DNA of 64,000 nucleotides from Rhodopseudomonas pentothenatexigens (GCF_900218015.1 NZ_UFQQ01000017.1:45779-109778); one strand, 5' to 3'. Counted from the stretch's first letter, positions 53,630 through 62,676 are shown. Translations and numbers: made by a program. Notes: a model not told the origin generated them from the letters alone.

Positions 53630-54115
53630 ATGACCATCAAGGTTGGCGACCGGCTGCCCGACGTCCAGTTTCGCGTGATGACCGAGGAAGGCCCGCAGGT
53701 GAAAACCACCGACGAGATCTTCAAGGGCAAGAAGGTGGCGCTGTTCGCGGTTCCGGGCGCCTACACCGGGACCTGCCACAAGATGCATCTGCCGAGCATC
53801 TTCCTCAACGCCTATGCGATCAAGGACAAGGGCGTCGACACCATCGCGATCGTCTCGGTCAACGACGCCTTCGTGATGAACGCCTGGAAGCGCGACACCG
53901 ACCAGCGCGACGAAGCGATCTTCCTGGCCGATGGCAATGCCGAGTTCACCAAGGCGATCGGCATGGAAATGGACGGTTCGGGCTTTGGCCTCGGCACCCG
54001 CTCGCTGCGCTACTCGATGCTGATCGATGATGGCGTGGTCAAGACCCTCAACCTCGAGCCGAACCCCGGCAAGGTCGAAGTCTCCGGCGGCGACACGCTG
54101 CTCGGGCAGCTGTGA
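53630..54115 (+). CDS. Peroxiredoxin (Prx5/AhpE-like)
   Basis: A 161-residue 1-Cys-type peroxiredoxin of the Prx5 family. The peroxidatic Cys49 lies in FAVPGAYTGTCHKMHLPS; no second resolving Cys is obvious, so an external thiol probably recycles it. The conserved core includes RSLRYSMLIDDGVVKTLNLE. Cytoplasmic, no signal. The ATG at 53630 is preceded by AGGGAGAG. It sits between two REPIN-like elements with no operon partner. Confidence 0.92.
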   Translation: MTIKVGDRLPDVQFRVMTEEGPQVKTTDEIFKGKKVALFAVPGAYTGTCHKMHLPSIFLNAYAIKDKGVDTIAIVSVNDAFVMNAWKRDTDQRDEAIFLADGNAEFTKAIGMEMDGSGFGLGTRSLRYSMLIDDGVVKTLNLEPNPGKVEVSGGDTLLGQL

Positions 54116-54150
54116 GCTGATTGCGGGCACACTTCGCTCCAACGACCAAC

Positions 54151-54253
54151 GTCATCGCCCGGCTTGTCCGGGCGATCTCGTATTCCAGGGCGTTCGTGCC
54201 GAACTAACTGGCTCTCTGGGATACTGGGTCACCCGCATGCGCGGGTGACGACG
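54151..54253. repeat. REP-like palindromic element
   Basis: GTCATCGCCCGGC... and ...GGGTGACGAC flank a GTATTCCAGGGC block and its partner CTCTGGGATAC. Related to the 162-bp tandem repeats at 57.8 kb and to the copies at 218-256. It lies between convergent peroxiredoxin and rnhA. Confidence 0.6.
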
Positions 54254-54265
54254 ACAGTGAAGCGG

Positions 54266-54733
54266 TTACTTCACCCGAGATTTCATCCGGTTTTCCGCCA
54301 GGCCATCCCGCGCGAGCTGATCGGCGCGTTCGTTTTCGGCGTGGCCGGCGTGGCCTTTGACCCAGTGCCAGCGGATGCTGTGGGTCTTCAGCGCGGCATC
54401 GAGGCGCTGCCACAAATCGACGTTCTTCACCGGCTTCTTGTCGGCGGTCTTCCAGCCGTTGCGCTTCCAGTTGTGAATCCAGCTGCCGATGCCGTTCTTG
54501 ACGTATTGGCTGTCGGTATAGAGATCCACCGAGCACGGCCGCGTCAGCGCTTCGAGCGCAGAGATCGCCGCGAGCAGCTCCATCCGGTTGTTGGTGGTAT
54601 GGGGCTCCCCGCCCTTCAGCTCTTTTTCGACGTCGCCGAACTTGAGGATGGCGCCCCACCCCCCCGGGCCGGGGTTGCCGGAGCAGGCGCCGTCGGTGTG
54701 GATGATCACCGGCTTCTGGTCGGCCTCGCTCAC
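54266..54733 (-). CDS. rnhA: Ribonuclease HI
   Basis: A 155-residue RNase HI. The catalytic residues are Asp in [18 protein letters not shown], Glu in [16 protein letters not shown], Asp in [13 protein letters not shown] and His/Asp in [16 protein letters not shown]. It removes RNA from RNA-DNA hybrids during replication. The GTG at 54733 overlaps the thrB stop (GTGA), so it is translationally coupled to homoserine kinase, an arrangement common in alphaproteobacteria. Confidence 0.96.
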   Translation of the reverse strand: MSEADQKPVIIHTDGACSGNPGPGGWGAILKFGDVEKELKGGEPHTTNNRMELLAAISALEALTRPCSVDLYTDSQYVKNGIGSWIHNWKRNGWKTADKKPVKNVDLWQRLDAALKTHSIRWHWVKGHAGHAENERADQLARDGLAENRMKSRVK

Positions 54734-55713
54734 GCCACCGCCCCTGCGATCTCGACTCCATAGTCGCGAATGCTGGCGACATTTTGCTGGAAGCGCAGCT
54801 TGCGGACGTATTCCATCGGGTCCTTCGGCTTGACCAGCGCGCCCTCGGGCACGTTCAGCCAGTCGACCAGCCGGGTCAGCAGGAAGCGCAGCGCGGCGCC
54901 GCGGGCGAGCAGCGGCAGCGCGGCCTGCTCGGCGGCATCGAGCGGGCGTACGCGCGTATAGGCGCTGAGCAGCGCCTGCGCCTTGGTGACGTTGAAGGCG
55001 TGGTCGGCCTCGAAGCACCAGGCGTTCAGGCAGATCGCGACGTCGTAGGCCAGCAGGTCGGTGCAGGCGAAGGTGAAGTCGATGATGCCGGAGACCTCGT
55101 CGCCGATGAAGAACACGTTGTCCGGAAACAGGTCGGCGTGGATCAGCCCCTGCGGCAGATCGGAAGGCCACACCCCGCTTTCCAGATAGTCCAGCTCGGC
55201 GGCGAGAAAGTCGCGCAGGCCCGGCTGCACCTCGTCGGCGCGCGCTTCGGCTGCGGCGAACAACGGCCGCCAGCCGGCGACCGACAGCGCGTTCGCCCGC
55301 TTCATCGCAAAGTCGCGGCCGGCCAGATGCATCTTGGCGAGCGACTGGCCGACGCCGGCGCAATGCACCACGCTCGGCTTGCGCGGCCACACCCCATCGA
55401 GAAAACTGATGATCGCCGCCGGGCGACCGGCAAGCGTCGCCAGCGTGCGGCCTTGGCGATCGGCGACCGGCTGCGGGCAGTTGATGCCGCTTTCGGCCAG
55501 GTGCGTCATCAGCGACAGGAAGAACGGCAGATCGTCGCGGGCGACGCGCTTTTCATACAGCGTCAGGATGAAATAGCCGCGCGAGGTGTGCAGCAGGAAG
55601 TTGGAGTTCTCGACGCCTTCGGCGATGCCCTTGTAGGACAACAACTCGCCGATATCGTAGGAGCCGAGAAAATCCGCGAGCTCGTCGGCGGCGACGTCGG
55701 TGTAGACCGCCAT
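54730..55713 (-). CDS. thrB: Homoserine kinase ThrB (APH-like type)
   Basis: A 327-residue homoserine kinase of the aminoglycoside-phosphotransferase-like group, which makes O-phosphohomoserine for threonine synthesis. Motifs: the N-terminal [15 protein letters not shown] nucleotide site, the catalytic loop [15 protein letters not shown], and the metal site [17 protein letters not shown]. The ATG at 55713 is followed by the family N-terminus. It is the first gene of a thrB-rnhA pair; ispH lies upstream on the same strand, 102 bases away. Confidence 0.94.
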   Translation of the reverse strand: MAVYTDVAADELADFLGSYDIGELLSYKGIAEGVENSNFLLHTSRGYFILTLYEKRVARDDLPFFLSLMTHLAESGINCPQPVADRQGRTLATLAGRPAAIISFLDGVWPRKPSVVHCAGVGQSLAKMHLAGRDFAMKRANALSVAGWRPLFAAAEARADEVQPGLRDFLAAELDYLESGVWPSDLPQGLIHADLFPDNVFFIGDEVSGIIDFTFACTDLLAYDVAICLNAWCFEADHAFNVTKAQALLSAYTRVRPLDAAEQAALPLLARGAALRFLLTRLVDWLNVPEGALVKPKDPMEYVRKLRFQQNVASIRDYGVEIAGAVA

Positions 55714-55815
55714 GGCGTGATCCGATCAGAAGGAAAAAAGCTGGCGGCTTCCTAGACCAAGACGGGGCGCGATGAAAGGCCGCCCCCGGGGGAGGCCCCC
55801 CGGGTCTCGCCGCGG

Positions 55816-56778
55816 TTATTCCGCGGCGTCGGGGCGCAGCACCCGCGGCACCGGGAAGAACTCGTTTTCCTCGGCCGCCGACACGGTCTCGACCGACAGG
55901 TCGAAGCGCTCGGCGAAGGCGCCCATGATCTCCTCGACGATCACCTCGGGGGCGGAGGCCCCGGCGGTGAGGCCGAGCACCTTGATGCCCTCGAACTGGC
56001 TCCAGTCGAGATCCGAGGCGCGCTGCACCAGCACCGCGACCTTGCAGCCCTCGCGCTCGGCGACTTCGCGCAGCCGCTGCGAGTTCGACGAATTCGGCGC
56101 GCCGACCACGATCATGGCGTCGACCACCGGCGCCACCTTCTTCACCGCGGCCTGGCGGTTGGTGGTGGCGTAGCAGATGTCTTCCTTGTGCGGCCCGGAG
56201 ATGTTCGGGAAGCGCTCGCGCAGCACCGCGACGATGCCGGCGGTGTCGTCGATCGACAGCGTGGTCTGGGTGACGAAGGCGAGGTTGTTGGGGTCCTTGG
56301 GCTGATACGCCTCGGCATCGGCCGCGGTCTCGATCAGCGTCACCGCGCCCTCGGGGAGCTGGCCGAGGGTGCCGACCACTTCGGGGTGGTGGGAATGGCC
56401 GATCAGCAGGATCTCGCGGCCGCGCTTGAAATGGATCGCCGCCTCGCGGTGCACCTTGGTGACCAGCGGGCAGGTAGCGTCGATCGAGAAGAAATTCCGC
56501 GACAGCGCGTCTTCCGGCACCGACTTCGGCACCCCGTGGGCGGAGAACACCACCGGAGCCCGGGTGTTGGGGATCTCCTCCAGTTCCTCGACGAAGATCG
56601 CGCCCTTGGCGCGCAGGCTGTCGACCACGTATTTGTTATGGACGATTTCGTGCCGGACATAGACCGGGGCGCCGTACATCGCGAGCGCCCGCTCGACGGT
56701 ATCGATCGCCCGCACCACGCCGGCGCAGAACCCGCGCGGCGAGCAGAGAACGATTTTCAGCGGGGGTTTGGCGAGCAT
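55816..56778 (-). CDS. ispH: 4-Hydroxy-3-methylbut-2-enyl diphosphate reductase
   Basis: A 320-residue Fe-S enzyme, the last step of the MEP isoprenoid pathway, giving IPP and DMAPP. Conserved Cys12 lies in [13 protein letters not shown], with further conserved Cys in [13 protein letters not shown] and a SSNSQRL segment. The start at 56778 (Met in LAKPPLKIV) gives the usual N-terminus; the longer frame to 56838 is less likely. In a phototroph this also feeds carotenoid, bacteriochlorophyll and quinone synthesis. Confidence 0.95.
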   Translation of the reverse strand: MLAKPPLKIVLCSPRGFCAGVVRAIDTVERALAMYGAPVYVRHEIVHNKYVVDSLRAKGAIFVEELEEIPNTRAPVVFSAHGVPKSVPEDALSRNFFSIDATCPLVTKVHREAAIHFKRGREILLIGHSHHPEVVGTLGQLPEGAVTLIETAADAEAYQPKDPNNLAFVTQTTLSIDDTAGIVAVLRERFPNISGPHKEDICYATTNRQAAVKKVAPVVDAMIVVGAPNSSNSQRLREVAEREGCKVAVLVQRASDLDWSQFEGIKVLGLTAGASAPEVIVEEIMGAFAERFDLSVETVSAAEENEFFPVPRVLRPDAAE

Positions 56779-57037
56779 TGGCAGCGATCCGGGGGCCTGG
56801 GCGCCGAGCAGAACCGGCGGAAAACAGGCGCACGCCAACGGCGTTGCGCATGGGTCGAACGTGGTAGGAATTGGGCCGGGTTTGCGGCACTGTCAAGGCC
56901 GCGGGCCCTGCACTTTAGCAAGGCTCCTTGCGCGGCGAGCCCCGAACGGCATATATAAGCGGCAATTCCCGTCATCCCCGACGACCCGCCTTGCCTCAGG
57001 ACGATTCCGGAGGGGCAAGGGACAAAGGAGATTTGCC

Positions 57038-57754
57038 ATGAGCAACGCACCGCTGATGCCGAAGGCCACCGCCGTCTGGCTGCTCGACAACACGGCGTTG
57101 ACGTTCGATCAGGTCGCCGACTTCACCAAGATGCACGTGCTGGAGGTCAAGGCGATCGCCGACGGCGACGCCGCCCAGGGCATCAAGGGCATGGACCCGA
57201 TCTCGACCGGCCAGCTCACCCGCGACGAGATCGAAAAGGGCGAAGGCGATCCGGACTACCGCCTCAAGCTCGCCGAGAGCAAGGTGGTGCTGCCGCAGGC
57301 CGCCAAGAAGAAGGGCCCGCGCTACACCCCGGTGTCGCGCCGCCACGAGCGGCCGAGCGCGATCCTGTGGCTGGTGCGAAACCACCCCGAGCTGAAGGAC
57401 GCGCAGATCATGCGGCTGGTCGGCACCACCAAGACCACGATCGCTTCGGTGCGCGACCGCACCCACTGGAACGCCGCGACCCTGACCCCGATGGACCCGG
57501 TGACGCTCGGCCTGTGCTCGCAGCTCGACCTCGACTTCGAGGTGCAGCGCGCCGCCAAGGAGAAGCCGACCGACCAGCAGTACGGCGGCGCCACGCTGCT
57601 GCCGGCCTCCGAGACCACCCGCAAGGAAGCCGAGTTCGAAGCGGCGTCCTCCGGCAAGAGCCAGGAGGATCTCGACGTCGACGCGGTGTTCGCCAAGCTC
57701 AAGACCATCGGCGGCAAGAAGCCCGAGGACGAAGACGAAGAAGGCGGCTTCTGA
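57038..57754 (+). CDS. DUF1013 family protein, TrcR-like cell-cycle regulator
   Basis: A 238-residue cytoplasmic protein of the DUF1013 family, annotated in other alphaproteobacteria as the cell cycle transcriptional regulator TrcR. Conserved blocks: KATAVWLLDNTALTFDQVA, RYTPVSRRHERPSAILWLVR (helix-turn-helix-like) and LVGTTKTTIASVRDRTHWN. The C-terminal 60 residues are acidic and low complexity (EDEDEEGGF end). The ATG at 57038 has a perfect AAAGGAG upstream; the longer frame before it is not protein-like. Function by name only. Confidence 0.88.
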   Translation: MSNAPLMPKATAVWLLDNTALTFDQVADFTKMHVLEVKAIADGDAAQGIKGMDPISTGQLTRDEIEKGEGDPDYRLKLAESKVVLPQAAKKKGPRYTPVSRRHERPSAILWLVRNHPELKDAQIMRLVGTTKTTIASVRDRTHWNAATLTPMDPVTLGLCSQLDLDFEVQRAAKEKPTDQQYGGATLLPASETTRKEAEFEAASSGKSQEDLDVDAVFAKLKTIGGKKPEDEDEEGGF

Positions 57755-57770
57755 GCCGCCGACCCTCCCC

Positions 57771-58256
57771 GTCATCGCCCGCGCAGGCGGGCGACCCAGT
57801 ATTCCAGAGCGTGAATTGCCGACCGCAGACTCTCTGCAATACTCGATCCTCCGCCTGCGTGGAGGATGACGGACCCAGCGCGTTGCGACCCCGCGGCCGG
57901 CATCCGCGCAAAGCGCCCTCCCCACCCTCACCGTCATCGCCCGCGCAGGCGGGCGACCCAGTATCCCAGAGCGTGAATTGCCGACCGCAAACTCTCTGGA
58001 ATACTCGATCCTCCGCCTGCGCGGAGGATGACGGACCCAGCGCGTTGCGACCCCGCGGCCGGCATCAGCGCAAAGCGCCCTCCCCACCCTCCCCGTCATC
58101 GCCCGCGCAGGCGGGCGACCCAGTATCCCAGAGCGCGCGTTGCTGATCGCAAGCTCTCTGCAATACTCGATCCTCCGCTTGCGCGGAGGATGACGGACCG
58201 AGCGCGTTGCGGCTCCGCGGCTGGCATCAGCGCAAAGCGCCCGCCCCATCATCGCC
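57771..58256. repeat. Three 162-bp tandem repeats, each containing a REPIN-like unit
   Basis: GTCATCGCCCGCGCAGGC recurs at 57771, 57933 and 58095, exactly 162 bases apart. Each unit has a roughly 100-base inverted pair of hairpins (GTCATCGCC at one end, GGAGGATGAC at the other, with GTATTCC/CAATAC blocks inside) and about 60 bases of spacer with CCGCGGC. A fourth copy begins at 58257 but diverges after 12 bases. Copies differ at several positions, so the array is not a very recent duplication. Confidence 0.85.
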
Positions 58257-58257
58257 G

Positions 58258-58635
58258 TCATCGCCCGCTCCCCGCCTTGCGCCCATCGCGCATCGGCTCG
58301 CCGTGCTGCCGCCACGCCAGCGCCTGATCGCGGCGGCGGCGCTGCAGGTTGGTGTACAGCGTGTCGATGATCTTCCACTGCGGCTCGGTCGGCGGGTCCA
58401 TCGGCACGACGGCGCAGAGCATCGGGGTGCGGCAGCCGCGCGCCCGGCGGCAGTCCTTCACCGGGCAGCGCTTGTGCGCCTGCGCTTCATCTGCCAGCGC
58501 GCGCTGCAGCGCGCGGCGTGCCGCCAGCATGTCGACGTCGAGCCGAAGCTGCGCCCGCTCGGCGCTGGCTTGCTGCTCGAGCGCATCCAGCCGCGCGTGA
58601 TCCCAACTGAGGTGTTCGGTCGGCCAAGTCGGCAT
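58258..58635 (-). CDS. Hypothetical protein with coiled-coil and Cys cluster
   Basis: A 125-residue protein of unknown function. A long charged helix (HARLDALEQQASAERAQLRL) is followed by a possible zinc-binding cluster CPVKDCRRARGC and a C-terminal basic region (LYTNLQRRRRDQALAWRQHG). The ATG at 58635 has an excellent AGGAGGG ribosome-binding site, which is the best evidence that it is expressed. It abuts the tandem repeat array: its stop codon lies just inside the truncated fourth copy. Confidence 0.65.
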   Translation of the reverse strand: MPTWPTEHLSWDHARLDALEQQASAERAQLRLDVDMLAARRALQRALADEAQAHKRCPVKDCRRARGCRTPMLCAVVPMDPPTEPQWKIIDTLYTNLQRRRRDQALAWRQHGEPMRDGRKAGSGR

Positions 58636-59178
58636 CGCTCCCTCCTGATGCTGATACCAGCGGGCGCGCGCGCATGCGGCGGCGTTGCCCGCAAAAGCCT
58701 TGCGTGAGTGGTGGGTTCAGGGGGCCTCCGGTCGGCCATCGGGCCGAGGGAGGTGGAGCGCCGAAAGACGCGCCTTTGGTAGTACCCGCGGCCTCATGCC
58801 TCGGATCGCCGAAGCGCGAGCGCCGCGGAAACGTCTTTCGACGCTCCACCGTGGCGACTTTTGGCTGAAGGACCGTGCTTCCGGGACACGGCGAGCTTGC
58901 GGGCTTTCCCCGGCCTCTACCGTACCCGTCCAGCCTCTGTCGCGGCGGCCGCTCGTAGTAGCGGCGGACGGCGACCCTCAGCCTCCCGGAGGTACAGGGC
59001 GACGTCCACCCCACACCCGCAGGCGCCACACCCCGCCCCGCGACGACCAGCGTCCCGGCAACGCGCCCCTCGATGGGGCGGGATGAATGCGCTTTTATTC
59101 CTATCTCGATAGGATGTCAACTTCAAATTTGTAGGTTACTGCACCGCATTCACGGGACACAATCCGCATGTCCCTGCG
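58636..59178. other. Intergenic region with a long structured palindrome
   Basis: No convincing gene; overlapping frames in this stretch read as Pro/Arg-rich low-complexity sequence on both strands. It contains the 99-bp inverted repeat 58752-58850. The base composition changes near 59090, from strongly GC-rich to near neutral, which I take as the edge of an accessory segment. Confidence 0.55.
58752..58850. ncRNA. Long inverted repeat, possible structured RNA
   Basis: GGTGGAGCGCCGAAAGACG (58752-58770) pairs with 58832-58850 at 18 of 19 positions. Inside the 61-base interior a second pair (CGCGGC near 58788 with GCCGCG) extends the stem. The resulting arm of about 25 bp with an internal loop suggests either a folded RNA or a mobile palindromic element. 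No known RNA family was recognised. Confidence 0.35.
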
Positions 59179-59409
59179 TTAGGCCGCATCGTGCTCGCGC
59201 ATCTCCTCCAGCAGACGCCTCAACTCGCCCGTCCGACTCACAGTTATGGATTCCAACTCACCTGCGAAAATGACAGGAGCCATTGAACCGCCTTCACATT
59301 TCGCGGAAGCAAATTCCGCCTGTGATTGCGCGTACTTCGTCCATTGCTTTTGCGTCTCCTTAAGCGCCCACCCGCCGAATTCACTCGCATTCCCGTGCGG
59401 CGCTGCCAT
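59179..59409 (-). pseudogene. LprI/DUF1311-like domain, probably truncated remnant
   Basis: A 76-residue frame whose second half follows the pattern of the lysozyme-inhibitor LprI/DUF1311 family (W..Y..., GGSMAP, then a LES-T..R..ELRRLL stretch). The conserved cysteines of secreted members are mostly replaced: only one Cys remains, in AKCEGGS. No signal peptide is present, and an in-frame stop lies four codons upstream of the ATG. It is therefore either a decayed gene or a cytoplasmic derivative. It lies at the start of the lower-GC segment. Confidence 0.4.
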
Positions 59410-59471
59410 TCGGGCGACGTTTCAGCGCACCATCTTAAGAGGCGAACAAAGAACAGACTCCAAAGAAGCCC

Positions 59472-59501
59472 GTAGGACGGATTAGCTCAGCGTAGTCCGC
59501 C
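59472..59501. repeat. Short dispersed palindrome
   Basis: GTAGGACGGATTAGC...GTAGTCCGCC resembles the GTAGGGCGGATTAGC-type repeat common in Bradyrhizobiaceae intergenic DNA. Related, degenerate copies can be seen after the AIPR gene near 61360-61410. Confidence 0.5.
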
Positions 59502-59638
59502 CCATCAACCGAACACGCCCCTTGAGCGCCTCCGAAAATACCATTCTCGACGACAGCCTCTTATCACAACTAATAATTGAAGATCGATATATGCACCGCT
59601 AGCGTTCGGTTCGAAGCTTAGAAACCGAGCAAGACGCA

Positions 59639-61336
59639 ATGTCATCTCTAAAAGTCAATCAAATCAAAGTTCGACTACGTGAACTGTTTGAGCCGCACCT
59701 GAATGTTTCTGACATTTCGCCGCGAGACGCGGAAAGGGATCAGAAGGTATTAACGAGATGCTTAGCGGCCCTCGCCGTCTCCACGGTCGCCGGTTGCACA
59801 CCGAAACAAGCCGCAGAGTCGGTATGGGACGGGAGCGGCGACAACGGAATCGATGCAGCCTACTATGATCCATCGGACCAATCCGTGGTCTTTGTCCAAT
59901 CGAAATGGATCAACGCCGGGACAGGCGAGCCGGAGGCGAAAGACATCGGGACCTTTGTCACCGGCGTTCGCGATGCGATCGAACAGAACGTCGATGCATT
60001 CCACAGCCGACTGCACGCCAGTCTTCAAGACATCTTCGCTCAAATCAATACGCCCGGCACCTCCGTCCACCTGGCAGTCGTCACCACCGGCGTGAGTCAA
60101 CTTGCGAAGCCGAGCACTTTGCATTTTGAACGACTGCTATCAGAACTCAACGGCAACGACCCGCACGAGCTGGTCTCGTGGGAACTCTTGGGTTTGAACG
60201 AAGTCTACACTCGCCTCGCAAGCGATCCAGAAGGCGGCCGCGTCACGTTAGAGGCGCAAATACTCGATTGGTCTCGCGTCAATTCTCCTTATGCCGCGTA
60301 TTTCGGCATCGTTGATGGGTATCAGTTAAAGACATGGTGGAAACGCCACGGGAAGAGCTTAGTAGTCTCCAATATTCGTCACTCCCTCGGCGGAACCGAC
60401 GTAAACAACGAAATTAGACAGACCGCACTCAATTCGCCCGAGAAATTCTGGTATTTCAACAACGGAATCACCTTGATCGCCGAGGAGGCCGTCGTTGCTC
60501 CAGCCAAGGCCGCAACCCAATCCGCCGGACAGTTTCGTTTTCGAGGGGCGTCGATCGTTAATGGCGCCCAAACCGTCAGCTCTCTCGGGCGCATCGAGAA
60601 CGATACGAACCTCGGACTAGTTCGAGTACCAATCCGAGTCATCCTCCTAGAGTCGGCGCCCGTAGGCTTCGGAAAAGAGGTCACACGAACCAACAACCTT
60701 CAGAACCGAATAGAATCACGAGACTTCGTTGCACAGGACCCCGAACAGAAGCGCCTCAAAGAAGAGATGGCGGTCGAAGGCGTCGACTATCAATTCTTGC
60801 GCAGCGAGGAGGTCAGCCCCTCGGCTAGCAGTTGTGAGCTGATCGAAGTCACTGTCGCTCTTGCATGCGCGTCCGGAGACCCAGTTCTCGCGGTGCAGGT
60901 AAAGAGCGGAATCGGGAAATTCTTTAACGATCTTCAGAAAGCTCCGTATCGGACGATCTACAATCCCTCGACAAGCGGAGCTCGTGCCTTCAATGCAACG
61001 GCCATGAACCGTCATATTGATGGATGGATCGAACGCAAAAAGAAAAGCTCATCAAAGAAGAATGGTGCGGCCTGGGGCGTTCTAGTTCACGGAAACCGCA
61101 TTCTCTCGACTGCTGTCTTCCGACTATACGGCTTGAACCGACTGTCAAAGCCAATCAGCGATTTCAGAAGCGAGATCAACGATCCGGCGCCAATCTATCG
61201 ACTCTGCAATGATGTGCACGCGCGAATGACCTCCGCGATCGAGAAAAAGTTCCCGGACAAATTCCTCGCTGTTCTGTTCAAGAATCCATCCCACAGCAAA
61301 GTCGTCTTTGAGGATGCGATTCAGGCAAATCGTTAG
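59639..61336 (+). CDS. AIPR family protein (abortive infection phage resistance)
   Basis: A 565-residue protein. The N-terminal 120 residues carry a Mrr-like PD-(D/E)xK nuclease pattern: GDNGIDAAYY (Asp72) then VVFVQSKW (Gln87-x-Lys89). The rest has the AIPR (PF10592) hallmarks: WYFNNGITLIA, ASIVNGAQTVSSLGRI and NNLQNRIESRDFVAQDPEQK. The family is named for abortive infection phage resistance; the mechanism of this member is unknown. Codon use and GC are lower than in the flanks, and no transposase is adjacent. The ATG at 59639 has a weak AAGACGCA purine stretch upstream. Confidence 0.82.
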   Translation: MSSLKVNQIKVRLRELFEPHLNVSDISPRDAERDQKVLTRCLAALAVSTVAGCTPKQAAESVWDGSGDNGIDAAYYDPSDQSVVFVQSKWINAGTGEPEAKDIGTFVTGVRDAIEQNVDAFHSRLHASLQDIFAQINTPGTSVHLAVVTTGVSQLAKPSTLHFERLLSELNGNDPHELVSWELLGLNEVYTRLASDPEGGRVTLEAQILDWSRVNSPYAAYFGIVDGYQLKTWWKRHGKSLVVSNIRHSLGGTDVNNEIRQTALNSPEKFWYFNNGITLIAEEAVVAPAKAATQSAGQFRFRGASIVNGAQTVSSLGRIENDTNLGLVRVPIRVILLESAPVGFGKEVTRTNNLQNRIESRDFVAQDPEQKRLKEEMAVEGVDYQFLRSEEVSPSASSCELIEVTVALACASGDPVLAVQVKSGIGKFFNDLQKAPYRTIYNPSTSGARAFNATAMNRHIDGWIERKKKSSSKKNGAAWGVLVHGNRILSTAVFRLYGLNRLSKPISDFRSEINDPAPIYRLCNDVHARMTSAIEKKFPDKFLAVLFKNPSHSKVVFEDAIQANR

Positions 61337-61535
61337 CCCGTAGAGCACATTAACATAGCGTAATCCGTCGCTTTCATTGACGTCGCACATCGGCGGGTTA
61401 CGCATTCGGCTGACTGCCCTACGTGCTGCGCTCGACACGGCGGCGCGGTCCACTCAACCAACATTCAATCCAACGTCGAGTTGCAGCTCTGCTCCATTGC
61501 GTGTCAGCCTGAGCCCATTGATTTGGAGTTTGAGC

Positions 61536-61775
61536 ATGGCGGTATTTCTCAAGATCGTTTCAGGTGCCTACCTCATCCTGGTGTGGCTGTCGTTCTTCAT
61601 CGGGCTGCAATCGCCGCTTGAGCGCGAACTACAAATGCCGATGGGAAGCGCGACGATCGCGCTGTTCCTGATCGCGGTCCTGCTGTCGATTCCCGGCGTT
61701 GCACTGTTCGCGTTCGGCCAATTGGTCGGCGACGTCAGGGCTATTCGCAATTCTTGCCGGCAGCCGCAGCAGTAG
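61536..61775 (+). CDS. Small membrane protein of unknown function
   Basis: A 79-residue protein with two predicted membrane helices (KIVSGAYLILVWLSFFIGL and ATIALFLIAVLLSIPGVALF) linked by a short polar loop, and a basic tail (VRAIRNSCRQPQQ). The ATG at 61536 follows GGAGTTTGAGC. Longer frames upstream in the same frame are not protein-like. It may belong with the AIPR gene (200 bases upstream) or be independent; no homologue is recognised. Confidence 0.55.
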   Translation: MAVFLKIVSGAYLILVWLSFFIGLQSPLERELQMPMGSATIALFLIAVLLSIPGVALFAFGQLVGDVRAIRNSCRQPQQ

Positions 61776-61913
61776 CTCAATCCCGCATGATACGTCCGCA
61801 GTTTCGATCTGCTGCGGCTCTATCGCTCTTCCGGAACTCCGATCGAGCGACGAACGACGCGATAGAGCACGGATCAATGCTGAGATTTCTGCAATTGTTT
61901 TTCAGAGGATAAG

Positions 61914-62213
61914 ATGGCGCTGATCGCAACCGGAAATATCAATTATCCTTATGAGGTGCTGGGAGTCGTTCATGCCACCGTCAGCCGGACACCGACAGCC
62001 GGCGGCTGCGGCAATTCCGGCAGACTTCCGATCCAGGAAGCCTACGAAGAGGTGACACAAGCGCTCTACGATGCAGCTCTTGCGTCCGGTGGTGACGGTG
62101 TCATTCACGTCGGCTACGACTACCGCATGTCGAGCGCCAATCTCGGATGCAACAACACTCAGCCGGTGTTCGAGGTGTACGGTTGGGGTACGGCGATCAG
62201 AATGATCGGATGA
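61914..62213 (+). CDS. YbjQ-like small protein
   Basis: A 99-residue protein matching the YbjQ/UPF0145 (heavy-metal-binding-like) fold: TGNINYPYEVLGVVHATVSR, then a helix (YEEVTQALYDAALASGGDG) and VIHVGYDYRMSS. Length is close to the family norm of about 105. Function unknown in the family. Its stop codon overlaps the start of the next gene by four bases, indicating translational coupling. AGAGGATAAG precedes the ATG. Confidence 0.7.
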   Translation: MALIATGNINYPYEVLGVVHATVSRTPTAGGCGNSGRLPIQEAYEEVTQALYDAALASGGDGVIHVGYDYRMSSANLGCNNTQPVFEVYGWGTAIRMIG

Positions 62214-62599
62214 CATTGATCGCTAAGGTCTGCTGCTGGGCAGTCAGAGCGGCGGCCAGTCGGCCAGTCCCACACCTGATCGAGCCGGCCGCGACGCGAC
62301 TCGCAATTGGGACAATCCGACTGTACCGCCGATCGCTGTCTCGGCATACCAACCGGACCTGTCTTTTCAATCCGACATGCTCACAACGGGCGCTGGAGGC
62401 GATCGAGCAACACGGATTTTCCGTGGGAATGAAGCTCGCAGCCGCGCAAATCAATCGCTGTGGCGGCAGTTATACGTTGAGCGTCACCGCATCGGGCGAG
62501 ACGTGGCTCGTGACCTCGGATGGCCTGCGATTTGGCCCGGACGAGATCGCAGATGTCTTGAAGGCCTCGCGCACTCGGTCCATATCGAGCACGCCGTAG
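62210..62599 (+). CDS. YidD-like (membrane protein insertion efficiency factor-like) protein
   Basis: A 129-residue protein with the YidD core: TIRLYRRSLSRHTNRTCLFN, NPTCSQRALEAIEQHGFSVG and LAAAQINRCGG, including the conserved Cys and the PTCS motif. Normal YidD proteins are about 75-85 residues and sit beside rnpA and yidC. This copy is longer, with a C-terminal extension (LVTSDGLRFGPDEIADVLKA), and is coupled to a YbjQ-like gene. It is therefore probably a paralogue with a different role, and the true yidD is expected elsewhere. Confidence 0.65.
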   Translation: MTLIAKVCCWAVRAAASRPVPHLIEPAATRLAIGTIRLYRRSLSRHTNRTCLFNPTCSQRALEAIEQHGFSVGMKLAAAQINRCGGSYTLSVTASGETWLVTSDGLRFGPDEIADVLKASRTRSISSTP

Positions 62600-62676
62600 G
62601 ACGAAAGAGCACGCGTAAGGTGAGCAAAGGCGCCGAGCGCCGCGGCCACGTCACACGAACTGGCATCACGTGCTCA

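Noticed and set aside
59600..59640. GGTTCGAAGC sequence resembling a tRNA T-arm, possible island attachment site
   Set aside because: No acceptor stem, D-arm or anticodon arm can be folded around it, and no other tRNA-like segment was found in the window.
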